A DNA stretch of 64,000 nucleotides, from positions 1,116,001 to 1,180,000 of the forward strand of contig NC_133101.1 in assembly GCF_022965805.1 (NCBI RefSeq). Reading direction: 5' to 3'. The notes beneath the pieces were generated by a model. That model did no database searches and had not been told where the DNA came from. It saw only the letters and a list, made by a program, of their open reading frames with translations. The translations under genes and the position numbers were made by a program. Shown one piece after another: positions 53,167 to 64,000 of the stretch (position 1 is the stretch's first letter; the number at the start of each line of letters is the position of its first letter). Source of the stretch: Primulina eburnea (lineage: Eukaryota; Streptophyta; Magnoliopsida; Lamiales; Gesneriaceae).

Positions 53167-54221
53167 AGGGTTGAGATTCATATCATGGGGAATAAAAAAA
53201 TTAAAAAAAAAAAATTGGGCCAGAACTTTGGATGTACCCTGCAGGCAGGGTAGGGTGAAATAATCCGAATTTTGGTCCCCCTGTCTCCTTGCAATGATAT
53301 TCCCGCGCCAAACCATACCATATATAATTGGTCGAGAAACATATGAATCTATCAAAATGTCCGAAACATACGCTTTGCCTTCCATTTCAAGAAAGGACAA
53401 TCCTTCCAACAATAAACCCTAAAACCAACCGTTCGTTTTGGTCTTTCGTTTCCCAAAAAATTTCATCAAGTTTTCTGTCCAAATTTTCTGATTATCAAGC
53501 GCTCGCTGCAAGGTTTCTTGATCTGCACTTTTGTGGGTTTTGTTAAAGGTTTATTTTTTTATGGTGAAATGATCCTCCCATAATATATCTGGCTAGAAGG
53601 AACAGACCAAACTAGAAAGGTGGATATGGAATCTTGATTCGCATGTTTCTTGATTCAGGTAATGTCGATTGATTCTGATGCGTGGATCGATCATGCCACG
53701 AAGATGGTAACAGCCCTCTTGATTGAAATTGGAAATAATCAATCATGGCAGAATATGGCTCATATCTTGATAACCAAGAATAAGTGTCTTAACCATCAAG
53801 AAAGCATAATTCAGCCGACATTATAATAAATATGAATTTGCAACTTGATTATCAAGAACCCCCGTTAATAGGCATTCTTTTTATGACAATGTGTTCTGGA
53901 TCCTGAATGGGTTTTAATTCGATTTCTATAAAAGTTTTCCCTTTAAATCTCTTGCTGAGCCATTATCTTGTCATTTTTTGTTTTGCATGAATGTATTATG
54001 TAGCTTCTTTCATGGTATATTATATGTTTATTGGTTTCTCTAAAGACACGTTCCTAATTAAACAAACTGACTGAAAAATATCAGATTTTTTGTTTGAATT
54101 TGGAGTCTCTGTTCCTTTTTCTGCAACAGATTTATGTTTAAGCCGTGTATGTCAACAGAACGCCTCGTTTCGTGGTATTACTAAAAATCGAATGTTACTT
54201 CACTATGCATGCAGTGTTACT

Positions 54222-55378
54222 ATGGAATCTGAGCATGTCCAAGGAAGCAATGAACGTGGTAAGAAAGACATTGAGATTAAGCATGATGAAGGAAAGCCAC
54301 TTGTAGGAAAGAATAATGAGGTTTCCTCTCCGTGTTCTTCTTCTCGTTCATCTTCTTCTTCTTCATCATCTTCTTCTAGATCATCAATAGAATTCAATAC
54401 CGGTGAAAAGGTCAGTCTTGATAATACATCAACAAAATCTAAATCAGATGGGAACTTGTCGTCTTCGCCAGAATTCATTTCTTCACCAGATACTAGTACT
54501 CATAGTATTTCTCAGACTAGCCCCGCGTTAGGTTCTTGGCAAATGAAGTCTCCTCCAACCCAAACCATGGGGCAGCCAGCGAATTATGATCCCAATCGCA
54601 TTCCATCCCATATTTTTTCGACAAAACCTACAACTACCACGGACTGGAGTGTTGCCTCGAATGAGTCGTTATTCAGTATTCATATGGGGAACAACAGTTT
54701 CTCCAGAGATAATGCCATTCTTTTTGGTAAATCCGGAGAACTTCCGCCTTGGCTTGAAGAATGGAACAACAATTCATCTTCGATTCTTCATTACGCTTCT
54801 GAACCAAAACCCAGCGAGTTTAGCAGCAGCCTTCCCCCAGTTATGGAAGTACCAGCACATGAAGAGAATGATGTAAAATCTGCTAAGGTCTCCAAAGTAC
54901 TCGAAAAAGAAGACTCTGATAAGGTTCCAAAGGTTCCCGCTGGTGCAAATGTTAAAAAACACGTGAAGGAGACAATAACTCCAGTTGAAGAAGCTCGTCC
55001 TTCAGCTGCGGCCACCTCTGCGAGCCTGCCCCGCCTTTCTGATGAGAGTGGAAACAGCGGCAGCTCTTTTGCATTTCCTGTGTAAGACTATTGCATTTTC
55101 TTGAATGATCTTTCTTTGTTTTTTTACTGATAAAAGGAGAATCTTTAGCTTACCTTTCCGCGTCAGATTTCAAGAAAATGAACTGGATGTCAAACCAATC
55201 TATGTTCTTTTAATGTCTCAGATTTGCGAGTGAGAGTGGGAAATCGAGGTCGTTGAAGGTTATAACAGAGAAACAAGAGAAAGTTCAGACGCAGTCGCAT
55301 GGTCCAAACGCAACGACCCTGAAAGCATCAGAAACAAGATGGTTTTCTTGCGTCTTTCGTTGGCCTCGGTGCTGTTAA
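54222..55378 (+). CDS. Plant-specific protein of unknown function, Cys-rich C-terminus
   Basis: Two exons, 54222-55081 and 55222-55378 (donor CCTGT|GTAAGA, acceptor tgtctcag|ATTTG), encode 338 residues. The protein is rich in Ser, Thr and charged residues, with a poly-Ser tract at about residues 40-55. Conserved-looking blocks are RIPSHIFSTKP, WSVASNESLFSIHMGNNSFS, LFGKSGELPPW, SSFAFPVFASESGKSRSLK and a tail SETRWFSCVFRWPRCC. These blocks recur in a family of uncharacterised plant proteins; no function is known to me. The C-terminal Cys residues could be lipidated (speculation). The start MESEHVQ was chosen because upstream in-frame codons (from 54090) look like leader sequence; an in-frame ATG at 54192 is an alternative. 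Confidence 0.85.
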
Positions 55379-56677
55379 GTTTAGCTTTTAATGAATTCAC
55401 GGTACTGAAAACAAAGGAGTAGCTTACAAAGAATAGTTTTTTTCCACTGTTATGTAAATGACAGATTTCAAGTCTTGAACCTGATTATCTATCATTTCTT
55501 TAATAATTCATGACACAGTACAGAACTAGAACTCCGCGGGGAGCAAACTAGACTACTTGGAAAACACTCAACTGTCGAAGGGAGTGGCGATCCAAAATTG
55601 AACCTCATATGTAATTCTAAAATTAAATTGTCCAACTAAAAACAAACTAAGAGAAAAAGTTAAAGTCAACATAAATGACAAAATAACTATAATCATACTA
55701 AAAGACATACCAAAAGACAAGAAAAAAAATGAAGAAATGAGAAAATTCAAAGTTGAATATCCGACAAATGACAAAAATACAAAAAATACAATATATCAGC
55801 AAAAACAATACATGTAAGTAGATTGACTCATCAAATTTTTATTGAAATAAGATTCATACAAGGAAAAGCATTTGTCATCCATTGTTTATTAGTGTCATCT
55901 CGAAAATGTCTGCTCAAAATGTGACTTTCAAATTAAGCTCAAAATATGACTTTCAAATTAAGTTTTAAATTAGTTGATACTCCAAAAGGAGCGACGATGT
56001 CAAGATTGAACCTTTATATGTAACTTTGGAATGAAATCACCCAATCAAAAACAAAGAAAAAAAGAAATTCAAAGTTAAATACACAAATAGCAAAATAACC
56101 ACGGTGATATCAAAAGATAAACATAAACCTATCAAAAGACAAACATAAGACATTATGACAATTTAATAAACGAACAATAAAAATTTACACTTATATAATA
56201 ATAAGAAAAGATAACTCGAGCGCTTAAAATAAGTCACCAATCACCATAACTTTTAACGATTATCCTAAGATAGACAATTACCATCACTCCTATTTTTTAA
56301 TACAAGATAGAACTCAAGAAATGATTCTAGGAAGGGGCAGCAGTACTGTATTTCAATAAATATTAACTATTATGTCTTTTCACTCCCTTTGAGAGGAACA
56401 TCAAGAATTTGGTGGAAGATCTTGTTGTACAAGGATTATCTTAAAAAATTATAAACTGTAAGTGGAATGAAGTTACATTAGAAAGGAGATCAAAACACTA
56501 CCTACACGAAGACTTCACAATGACATTCAAGTTTCTGATGTTTTCATTTGTTTCTTCAGAAACTAAGTTGACGTCCAACACAATGTCAAGATTGTATTTA
56601 ATAAAACTAGAGTTTAAAGAAAAACCCTTTGTGTTAATGGTGTTGAAACAACAAAAGATGAATCAAAAAAGGTCCAA
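55379..56677. other. Intergenic region
   Basis: No gene recognised. Two diverged direct copies of a stretch beginning ggag(t/c)g(g/a)cgat...attgaacct...atatgtaa occur near 55581-55700 and 55988-56105, and gctcaaaatatgactttcaaatt-like words are duplicated near 55910-55960. This suggests an old local duplication or a low-copy repeat. Confidence 0.5.
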
Positions 56678-58521
56678 TTACAAGAGAGGAGAAGGATTAA
56701 CAACAATGTGCTTCAACGGGTGCTCCACATTGCCGCCGCCGCCACCATGCTTGACGAACTCAGCTGGTGAGAGAAACATACCATGGCAAACGCAGACAAT
56801 TCTAACATCCTCTCCCTTCTTGTATCTGTACAAGAATCCGTCTACTTTTGTACCATTTGGTCCATACGCCTTTGTGGAAACAAAGGGCATATCTTGCATT
56901 ACATTCTGATGCGATATGTTTGGTCCTTTTGCTTCCCTTACAGCAGCTTCAATAGTAGATTTTTGTTCATTTCGTTCTAGCTCAGATTTACTGCCGGAAG
57001 AGCTCTTCACCTCAGCTAGTTGTTTTGCTCCTGTCAAATATAAGAGAAAAATGAAAGGGTTTTGGCTTTCGTTGTGCAACTCCTCCTCTTCTAATAAAAT
57101 TTGGTGCATAATTTCCACACATACTATTCCTAGTCAAAAGATTTAAGCAGTAGCTCGTATCCACATTTCTGGCAGTTTAAGACAACTTATATAGTAGCTT
57201 TTAGATCAACATAGTTAACCGGTTTTAAGGTGCCCGCTAATCTGTTCTCAAGTGCCATTAGAATGGATCAACTACAGAGATCAGCCACTCGATTAACAAG
57301 GGAAAAACTCTAGATTTGATAAGTAGAAACGTCCTGCCATAAATTGTGTGTTCAACGAGGGAATAAATTCAGATTTACGGTTACGCAATCTCGCCAAAAG
57401 AATGAGCCATATATATTCATTGGAAAAGAGCAATCAAAATGAGCCAAATACATTTCCTGCTAATGTGATATTATAATGCCAAAACCACATGTTTGTTTAT
57501 GTTGCAAAGGAGTGCGCAACTAGATGAGACAATTGATGCAAAAAGATAAATTCTCAATATCCATCCCAAACCAATGCTACATTTGATGCCACCAAGATAG
57601 TTACCGCAATCTCATAAAGCCGAATATACATATACATAGTAAACCAGACAAATGCGTGGAGAAACTAAATAAGACAACAGATGCAAAACACAGTTCAATA
57701 AGCACAAAAAAAATCAGATCACAGATTTTATCACAACAGAACTTCAACCAATCAGTTGATCTTCGCATCAACAGATTATTTACACATTCAAGAGCTATGT
57801 TTACATAAAAGATATAAAAGATGTTTATTTCTTTATCAAGTTGTTTTCCCAAATAGCCTAATATGAAGAACTTAAGGTGAGAAAGGAAAGAAAGTATACC
57901 CTCTGTGGTTTGACTCTGACCATCGGAAATTCCAGAGGAACCACTCCTTTGTGATCCAATAGATCCTTGCGATGTTTGCTTCACATTTTCGACCAAATTA
58001 AGATTCCCATCACCAATAATTCGAACATTATCTTTCACGGTGGCTAAATCATTCGATCCATTGCCATTATTACCATTTTCAGTAGAAATCTCTGTATCTT
58101 TCAACATCCTCACATTCTTCAACTTCTCCATTCTCTTCTTTCTAGCCTCCATGCTCCTCGTCGACTCCAATACCTTCCGGTGGCGCCACTCCTCCGCCTG
58201 GGTGGGGAGGGAGCATGCCCTCGCCAGCGGCGCGTAGGTCTCAAGCGCCGCCCCACGCTCTTTGTGGCGACTCCCATTATAAGCGACGCCGACTGCGAAA
58301 ACCAAATTTGATATAGAGGAAGCGCGCCTCAGCTTCTTCCTCTCCGGGTCGACTCCGAATCTGCCGTTCATCGAAAGCCCCAAACTCAGCTCTATTTCCC
58401 CATCTTCCTCTTCCAACTTCACATTCTCATCCGAAACACGATTACGGCTCATGAATTCGTTCTTTAACAGATCATTCGAATACCCATCCATGTTTTCTCG
58501 GTTCCCTTCAGCTCCTTTCAA
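56678..58521 (-). CDS. NINJA-family / ABI five-binding protein (AFP) transcriptional repressor
   Basis: Two exons, 57900-58521 and 56678-57030, join in frame (ACA GAG G|GA GCA) for 324 residues. Domain A near residues 40-55 contains the EAR repression motif ELSLGLS, which recruits TOPLESS co-repressors (known). Domain B near residues 62-75 has the basic nuclear-localisation stretch [15 protein letters not shown]-terminal domain C ([61 protein letters not shown]) is the conserved protein-interaction domain that binds ABI5-type bZIPs or JAZ proteins. It acts in the nucleus in ABA or jasmonate signalling. Domain A and B spacing fits AFP better than NINJA. The start at 58521 is the first Met; Met 58491 is an alternative. 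Confidence 0.95.
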
Positions 58522-59176
58522 TTACTCGTACAATACAAGTGTAAAGTCACCAAATTTCTCGGAACCCAAGCGAAAAAAAATCAATCTTGGAAGTAAAACT
58601 CAAACGGGTGATCTCCTTTCCCTCAGAAAAGCACGAAAAAAAAAACCCCAAGAAACAAGAAAACTCTGCTAACTTCAAAAGACCTTCTATCTTCCTATAA
58701 ACATATCAATCATCAGACGAGGAAAATCCGTCAAATCCGCATCTTTCCGGGTTATTCAGACACAGGAAACAGCAGGCGAAATGGATAAAAAGCCATGGAA
58801 TAGGAGTAAAAAATTGTGTGTGAAAAAGGCCAAAACAGAGATGAACAAGAGTTGAAAAGGAAGGGGGAGATAAAAATGGTAGTGTGAAATTGACACGTGA
58901 TGAATGGAAAAAGGTTGGGTTCGTCCACGTGGTTGAGACAACCAGTTTTCGAGGATGACTTGTAAACAACTGTCTCCACTTTCATTCCAGATGGCCTTTT
59001 TAAGTTTACACGCTCTCCCGACTCATTTACCTATTTAATAACTACTAAAATATTATTTTTTAAAAAACAATTTTATTATTGTAATTTTACATACAAAATT
59101 TGAAGATTATACGAAATTCGAAATTTTAATATCTTGTCTGTCTAGATATTTTAAAAAAAAATTAAAATTCATCTAA

Positions 59177-59296
59177 AATTTGTCGAGTCAAACAATCGCT
59201 TTAGGTGTTTTATATTTTAAAAATATTCTTAAAATTAATTTGTCGAGTCAAACAATCGCTTTAGGTGTTTTATATTTTAAAAATATTCTTAAAATT
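59177..59296. repeat. Perfect 60-bp tandem duplication
   Basis: 59177-59236 and 59237-59296 are identical by eye (unit starts aatttgtcgagtcaaac), immediately adjacent. The identity indicates a recent duplication. Confidence 0.95.
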
Positions 59297-60150
59297 TAAT
59301 TATCATTCACACGCAATATGATAGCTATCTAATATTAATATTCTCAATGCCAAAAAAGAAATACATGTCTGGGACAACCTTAAATTGGGTTGTAATAAAA
59401 TATATCCCCGTCTTTTATATAGTTCCCATCAATTAGCACGAAAGATAAATTAAATAATTCGTGGGACAGTCGGATCAAGTGGGATGTATTAATTAATTAG
59501 GCTTTGTTAATCCCATCTTGACTAACGATTAACGAACATTGATTAATTCCTAATTGCTCCACTTGCAACACTAATCGCGTATTCAATTTTCTAACTCGTA
59601 CTTTTTGTATCAATATCTGATTTATTTTTTTTAAAAAAAATAATATGAAATTTGCATTCTGATACCATTAATATGTACAATTATTATTTATTATCGATTT
59701 TCAATCTTCCTTGGTCAAAATAATTAAAATAAATTTTGTTTTACAAAATATTTAGTTTATCGAATAAATATTGGATCCAAATATAATTATTTAATAGGTA
59801 GATTGAAGTCTGGGCCACAAACCTAAAATGAAATCAGCGTTCGGCCGCAATTAAAGAGAGAGAGTATCAGTAAAGAAAGAAGATCTCTGGTGGGGCCCGG
59901 ATAAGTCGTTAGATAAGCATTTAATTGTTGGACACGTGTCGGGTTCCTGATGGACTGACGTGTAAATCATAGGACCAAATGATCACGTCATGCGGCGTTC
60001 GCACGCATGTGACGTGTCAGATATATCTCCGTACGAACTCTGGAATTTCGAGGAGACTTGGATATTTTTTTTTTTGAACAATATCAGACTAGATATTATA
60101 GGTTCAGTCGACACAATCTCTGTGGACAGTGTCCGTAGAGATCGATCCAA

Positions 60151-60224
60151 CGACTCGGATTTTTTCGAGTCGATTTATTTTTTTACAAAGAGGTGGGCTC
60201 GGATCATTCATGTAGAATGATCCG
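60151..60224. repeat. Cluster of small perfect hairpins
   Basis: cgactcg (60151-60157) pairs with cgagtcg (60166-60172). cggatcattc (60200-60209) pairs with gaatgatccg (60215-60224) across a 5-base loop. A third, weaker pairing (cggac...gtccg) follows to about 60240. The segment is GC-richer than its surroundings. Confidence 0.7.
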
Positions 60225-60562
60225 GACCGTTCATTGTCCGTACAGGTGAAACAAACCGATATTAAAGCTATTCTTAAAATTTAATTATTATCCGGTACTT
60301 AATTTTAACAAATTAATATAATGAAAATATAGTATTTATAAATTATAAAGGGAGTGGTGAATACTGAATTTTTCAAGTTTTGATATGAAAAAGGAAAAAA
60401 ATCAGAATTTGAGAAAATTAAACATAGTATAATATTTTTTCATATTAAAAATAGGCTTAATATTGATTCTATCGTTTTATTTTAAAAATTTATAAATTTC
60501 TTTTTTAAAAATTTAAAAAACATTTTTTAAAGGATCATATGCCTCGTATGTGCCACAACTGA

Positions 60563-60600
<38 letters not shown>

Positions 60601-61061
60601 GAGTAGACATGATAACCATGAGTTCATATCTAGTCCATACCCGACCCAGTACATTTTGGGTGGGTAATATCAAATATGGGTCTGAGCTCGGGTACGACTT
60701 TACGAGTATTAAATTTAAGATATTTAGACATGATTTTAATTAATTGAATCGGGCTTGATTTTTAAGTGAATAAATCGTCAAACCTAATTTATTGTTTCAA
60801 ATTTTGATAAGTTACTTAGTTATATTATACACGAGCAATTTTATCCTGATTTGAATTAAAATTATATAAAAGTTTTTAAAATTTGAAATTTAGATTTTTT
60901 CAAAGCTATTTTACTTGGGGGAGTAGAAAAATGTATAATAAAATTTAAGTAGCTATAAAAGTGGTCCAGAGATGCATCGATGAAAACTGCAGAACTTGAT
61001 GCAAGCCCACGAGTTTGAAATGGACCCCTTACGCAGTTGGAATGGATGTGACTTGATTTAT

Positions 61062-61154
61062 AAGTCATTTGACATTGCGCTCTAGTTTAAAATTTTAATT
61101 ATAATGAAAATATAGTATTTACAAGTCATTTGACATTGCGCTCTAGTTTAAAAT
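61062..61154. repeat. Direct repeat, 32-bp units 61 bp apart
   Basis: aagtcatttgacattgcgct followed by ctagtttaaaat occurs at 61062-61093 and again at 61123-61154, separated by 29 bp. Confidence 0.85.
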
Positions 61155-63540
61155 GTTAGTGTTAGTTTTAAGGAATTTTACTTAGGTATATTGCGAGCAT
61201 GTCTTCATTATATTGTTAAATATCGATTATATTATATTATTTTTGATTTTTTTATTCTTTTTTTGACTTGACGATATCATGAATTGATGTAACACTGATG
61301 TATGCATGAAATATCATGTCAACACTAATTAGAAAAGTTATTAAAAATTGTCAAAAAATGAAAAATACAAAATTTAAATCGAAATTTGACAAAATATAAC
61401 CAAAATCACAATTTTTTATTATTTTATATGGGAAACAAATTTCGAGATTAATTAAGATATAGGAACATAGGTTATAAGGATACAAAATTAAGGGACGTCT
61501 AAAATTTAAGAAGTAACTGGAAACAAATGTGATCAGGATAGTGAAGTAAGGAGTACTTGAGTCATGTGAGGTGGATATGTGTATTAATTTAAAAAGACAA
61601 ATATGTATAGGATCCGCTGACCATTTATTTATTATTAGTAGTAATTATGGAATTGGGGCCTGGCCTCTTATAAAATAAAAATATATAGTAATAATGAAAA
61701 TAAGAAATAGTAATTAAATACACTCCAAATAAATTAAGGGCAACAATATGGTTGGCAATTTTAATCAAGTGAGTAATTGAAATTTTATAATATTTAAAAT
61801 ACTATATAAATATAAATTTTATACGTGTAATTTGAATATTTTCCGACTTGTACGTAGTTGGGCTAGTTAAGAGCTAAATGAATAGCTTTAACTACGTGGG
61901 AGTATTGAATTTCTTGTATATATTAATTAGCAAGAGACATTAATTATGTCAAAATTAAGAAATCAACGGACTTGTTCAACAATTTTGGCATTTGAAGATT
62001 TCGATATTTTGTTGTATTATCGAGGGAAATATTGATTTGGCCAGTTTCCAACAAGAAAATTAATAACATAATATAAATCTTTAATCTTTAAAATTTAGCT
62101 GAAAAATATTTCATTCAGTATATTTTTTAAAATACTTTTTTCTAGCTTTTGGGCAAATTTTAATTTTTTGCAAAACCGTCCAAAAACCATGTTAATTTAG
62201 TTTAGAGAATAACTTTTTTTTTTAGAAAACTATATAAAGCAAAAATGATTTTCTTTACTTGAAGGTACAATAAATTCAGCTCATAATGAGGCGTGGCGGC
62301 ATAAACATATCTGGTTGATATATTCAAGAATTTGGGCAGACTTGTTCAAATTAATGCCCCCTTGACACACCATACATCTGTATAGACAAATTAAATTTTA
62401 ATACAAAGCATAATTTTAAGTATAGTACTAAAATTTTACATAAATATAATTATATCGGAATAATTTCTTTGCCATCATCTATTATCAAATAATAGATGAA
62501 AAATCATATTTAACCACATAGAAAATCGAATATTATATATATCTACATATAAAATTATAAAAATATCATTTTTTTACTTAAAAAAATATATAGAGAGAGA
62601 GAAATGCTACTTTTAATCATATATATACACCCAAGTGCTTGGTGTAAAAAAAAGTTGGGAATGTGCGAAAGTCTTCGTTAATAAACTATTTTAAAAAAAA
62701 TTAGATTCACAATATTTCGGAAATATGCATTTAATCCATTCATTACTTCATGAATGTCATTTATTTCGTTTTCCACCCGATCAAGGAGGAGAGTTTTGAC
62801 AGACTAATACAACAACTCTTCTTACACCGTAAATAAAGTACGTAAAAATAATACGTACCCTCTCTCAAATTAAGGTATTCAAGTCACCTCGAAAGGAAAG
62901 ACAGGGATTAATGAGAAATGGTTTTTAGCATCTTTAGGAGCTGTTTTTAAACACTGGTAAATTTTTTAACAACTAATACCGTGGTTTATTTTGACCAACA
63001 CATTTAATTCGTAGCTCATGTAAAGAGTACGCGTGGCCGCTTCTGCACCATTCTTTTATTCTTTCCAATGGAGAATGGTCTGGCTCAGGCCGAGCATCTT
63101 CTTTGCTCCAAGCACAGAACTGGATTATATATAAATAAATACGTAGTTGCAAATATATATGCTTAGTACGAAAAAACAATTATCCTATCTGAAGATAGCT
63201 TGCTATGGTAAGTACGTTTCCTGGCAGATTTCTTAATGAAGAAATGTTTACTGAGTTAGGAGCTCCATAATTCCATTTTTTTGGTATGTGAGTGTTAAAT
63301 CTCACATCATTAATTTGCAGTTCGACATATGTTACGTATTCATAGATTTCATGAAAAAGATTCTGTTATTCAATATTGACATGATATATTTTAAACCTTT
63401 TTTCATGCTCAATATGCATGACAGGTAGTTTCTTTGGAGCTGGAATTGGGAAGTTTTCGGCAGGATGGGTTCAAGATTTCGAAAGTTTCATCGATTTCAT
63501 TAGCAAGTAAATTAATTTCCTTGAGTTCCAGAATTATCAG

Positions 63541-64000
63541 ATGAGAGACGTAATGGAAGAAGAAGAAGAAGATTATAACACAATTCAGGAGATCAGCAGC
63601 ACAAACACTACTACCTCTATGGCCTCATCGAATTCAACATCATCGTCGTCATGGTCTAGCTTTAAGGATCCCCGGATCGTACGGGTTTCTCGAGCGTTTG
63701 GTGGCAAAGATAGACACAGCAAAGTATTTACTGTGAGAGGTTTGCGCGACAGGCGAGTGCGGTTGTCGGTTCCGACAGCGATACAATTGTATGATCTTCA
63801 GGACAGGTTAGCTCTAAACCAACCAAGCAAGGTGGTGGACTGGTTGCTTAATGTTGCAAAACATGAGATTGATGAATTGCCACCACTCCGATTCCCTGAT
63901 GGAAGATTTGGCCAAAATTTTCATCACAATCCAGATTTTCTTGAATTTGGGGACTCTCGATCTAACAAAGAAGGCTTAAAGATCATAGGCAGCGCGGTAA
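63541..64000 (+). CDS. CIN-type class II TCP transcription factor (5' part)
   Basis: An open frame from ATG 63541 to the window end (153 codons, incomplete). After an acidic and Ser/Thr-rich leader, residues 42-105 form a TCP domain: basic region [20 protein letters not shown], then [15 protein letters not shown], helix [18 protein letters not shown] and helix [19 protein letters not shown]. The short basic region and [12 protein letters not shown] are typical of class II CIN TCPs. The [13 protein letters not shown] and [10 protein letters not shown] pattern resembles TCP5/TCP13/TCP17 (known as leaf-growth and shade-response regulators), but this subgroup is inferred. The Met at 63553 is an alternative start. 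The gene continues beyond the window. Confidence 0.93.
   Translation, partial: MRDVMEEEEEDYNTIQEISSTNTTTSMASSNSTSSSSWSSFKDPRIVRVSRAFGGKDRHSKVFTVRGLRDRRVRLSVPTAIQLYDLQDRLALNQPSKVVDWLLNVAKHEIDELPPLRFPDGRFGQNFHHNPDFLEFGDSRSNKEGLKIIGSAV

Larger units (their letters stand above)
58522..63540. other. Long AT-rich intergenic region
   Basis: Contains the AFP upstream region (to about 59000), the 60-bp tandem duplication (59177-59296), a hairpin cluster at 60151-60240, a TA run near 60567-60598, a 61-bp-spaced duplication near 61062-61154 and, at the right end, the probable leader of the TCP gene. No coding sequence recognised. Confidence 0.6.

Noticed and set aside
54203..54478. 91-codon minus-strand frame rich in Glu
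   Set aside because: Antisense of the poly-Ser coding region of the Cys-tail gene.
63010..63120. Possible microRNA-like fold (accattct...agaatggt) near the TCP gene
   Set aside because: The stem pairs only partly over about 20 nt and has no match to a microRNA family I know; insufficient support.

Overview
The window is nuclear DNA from a flowering plant. The evidence is AT-rich intergenic DNA with (TA)n tracts, GT-AG introns in almost every gene, and plant-specific families (TCP, NINJA/AFP, UPBEAT1-like, SCPL, EXO70, UGT83A1-like). It also carries a Copia LTR retrotransposon and many small palindromic mobile elements. A eudicot, probably an asterid, is my inference; the species cannot be read from the sequence.

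Layout. 1-3.0 kb (+): 3' part of an RRM protein gene with an hnRNP Q-type acidic domain. 6.6 kb (+): intronless UPBEAT1-like HLH gene. 8.7-10.2 kb (-): broken UGT83A1-like glycosyltransferase. 11.1-11.8 kb: degenerate GAGCTCG-rich element. 12.8-19.4 kb (-): nine coding exons of a large Q/S/N-rich 'dentin sialophosphoprotein-like' plant protein, with a TATA box near 19.37 kb. 21.6-25.7 kb (-): 13-exon WDR12/Ytm1 ribosome-biogenesis gene. 27.1-29.8 kb (-): 10-exon alpha/beta-hydrolase. 33.8-39.1 kb: remnant of a plastid ribosomal protein L6 gene (-) split by a structurally complete Copia element (+) whose LTRs differ only by one GA unit. 41.0-42.9 kb (-): EXO70 gene with a frameshift near its N-terminus. 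45.8-49.0 kb (-): 7-exon serine carboxypeptidase-like gene. 54.2-55.4 kb (+): plant protein of unknown function with a Cys-rich tail. 56.7-58.5 kb (-): two-exon NINJA/AFP repressor. 63.5-64 kb (+): start of a CIN-type TCP transcription factor, cut by the window edge.

The genes are independent single-gene units with no operon-like relation. I found no new multigene system. The most notable structure is a family of roughly 165-183 bp non-coding elements carrying a GTGAGAC/GTCTCAC palindrome near each end. There are about nine copies. Eight have recognisable 9-bp target duplications, and one copy sits inside another with its own target duplication. Other second-look items are a near-perfect 122-bp palindrome at 44.4 kb, a GC-AG intron, and several gene lesions.
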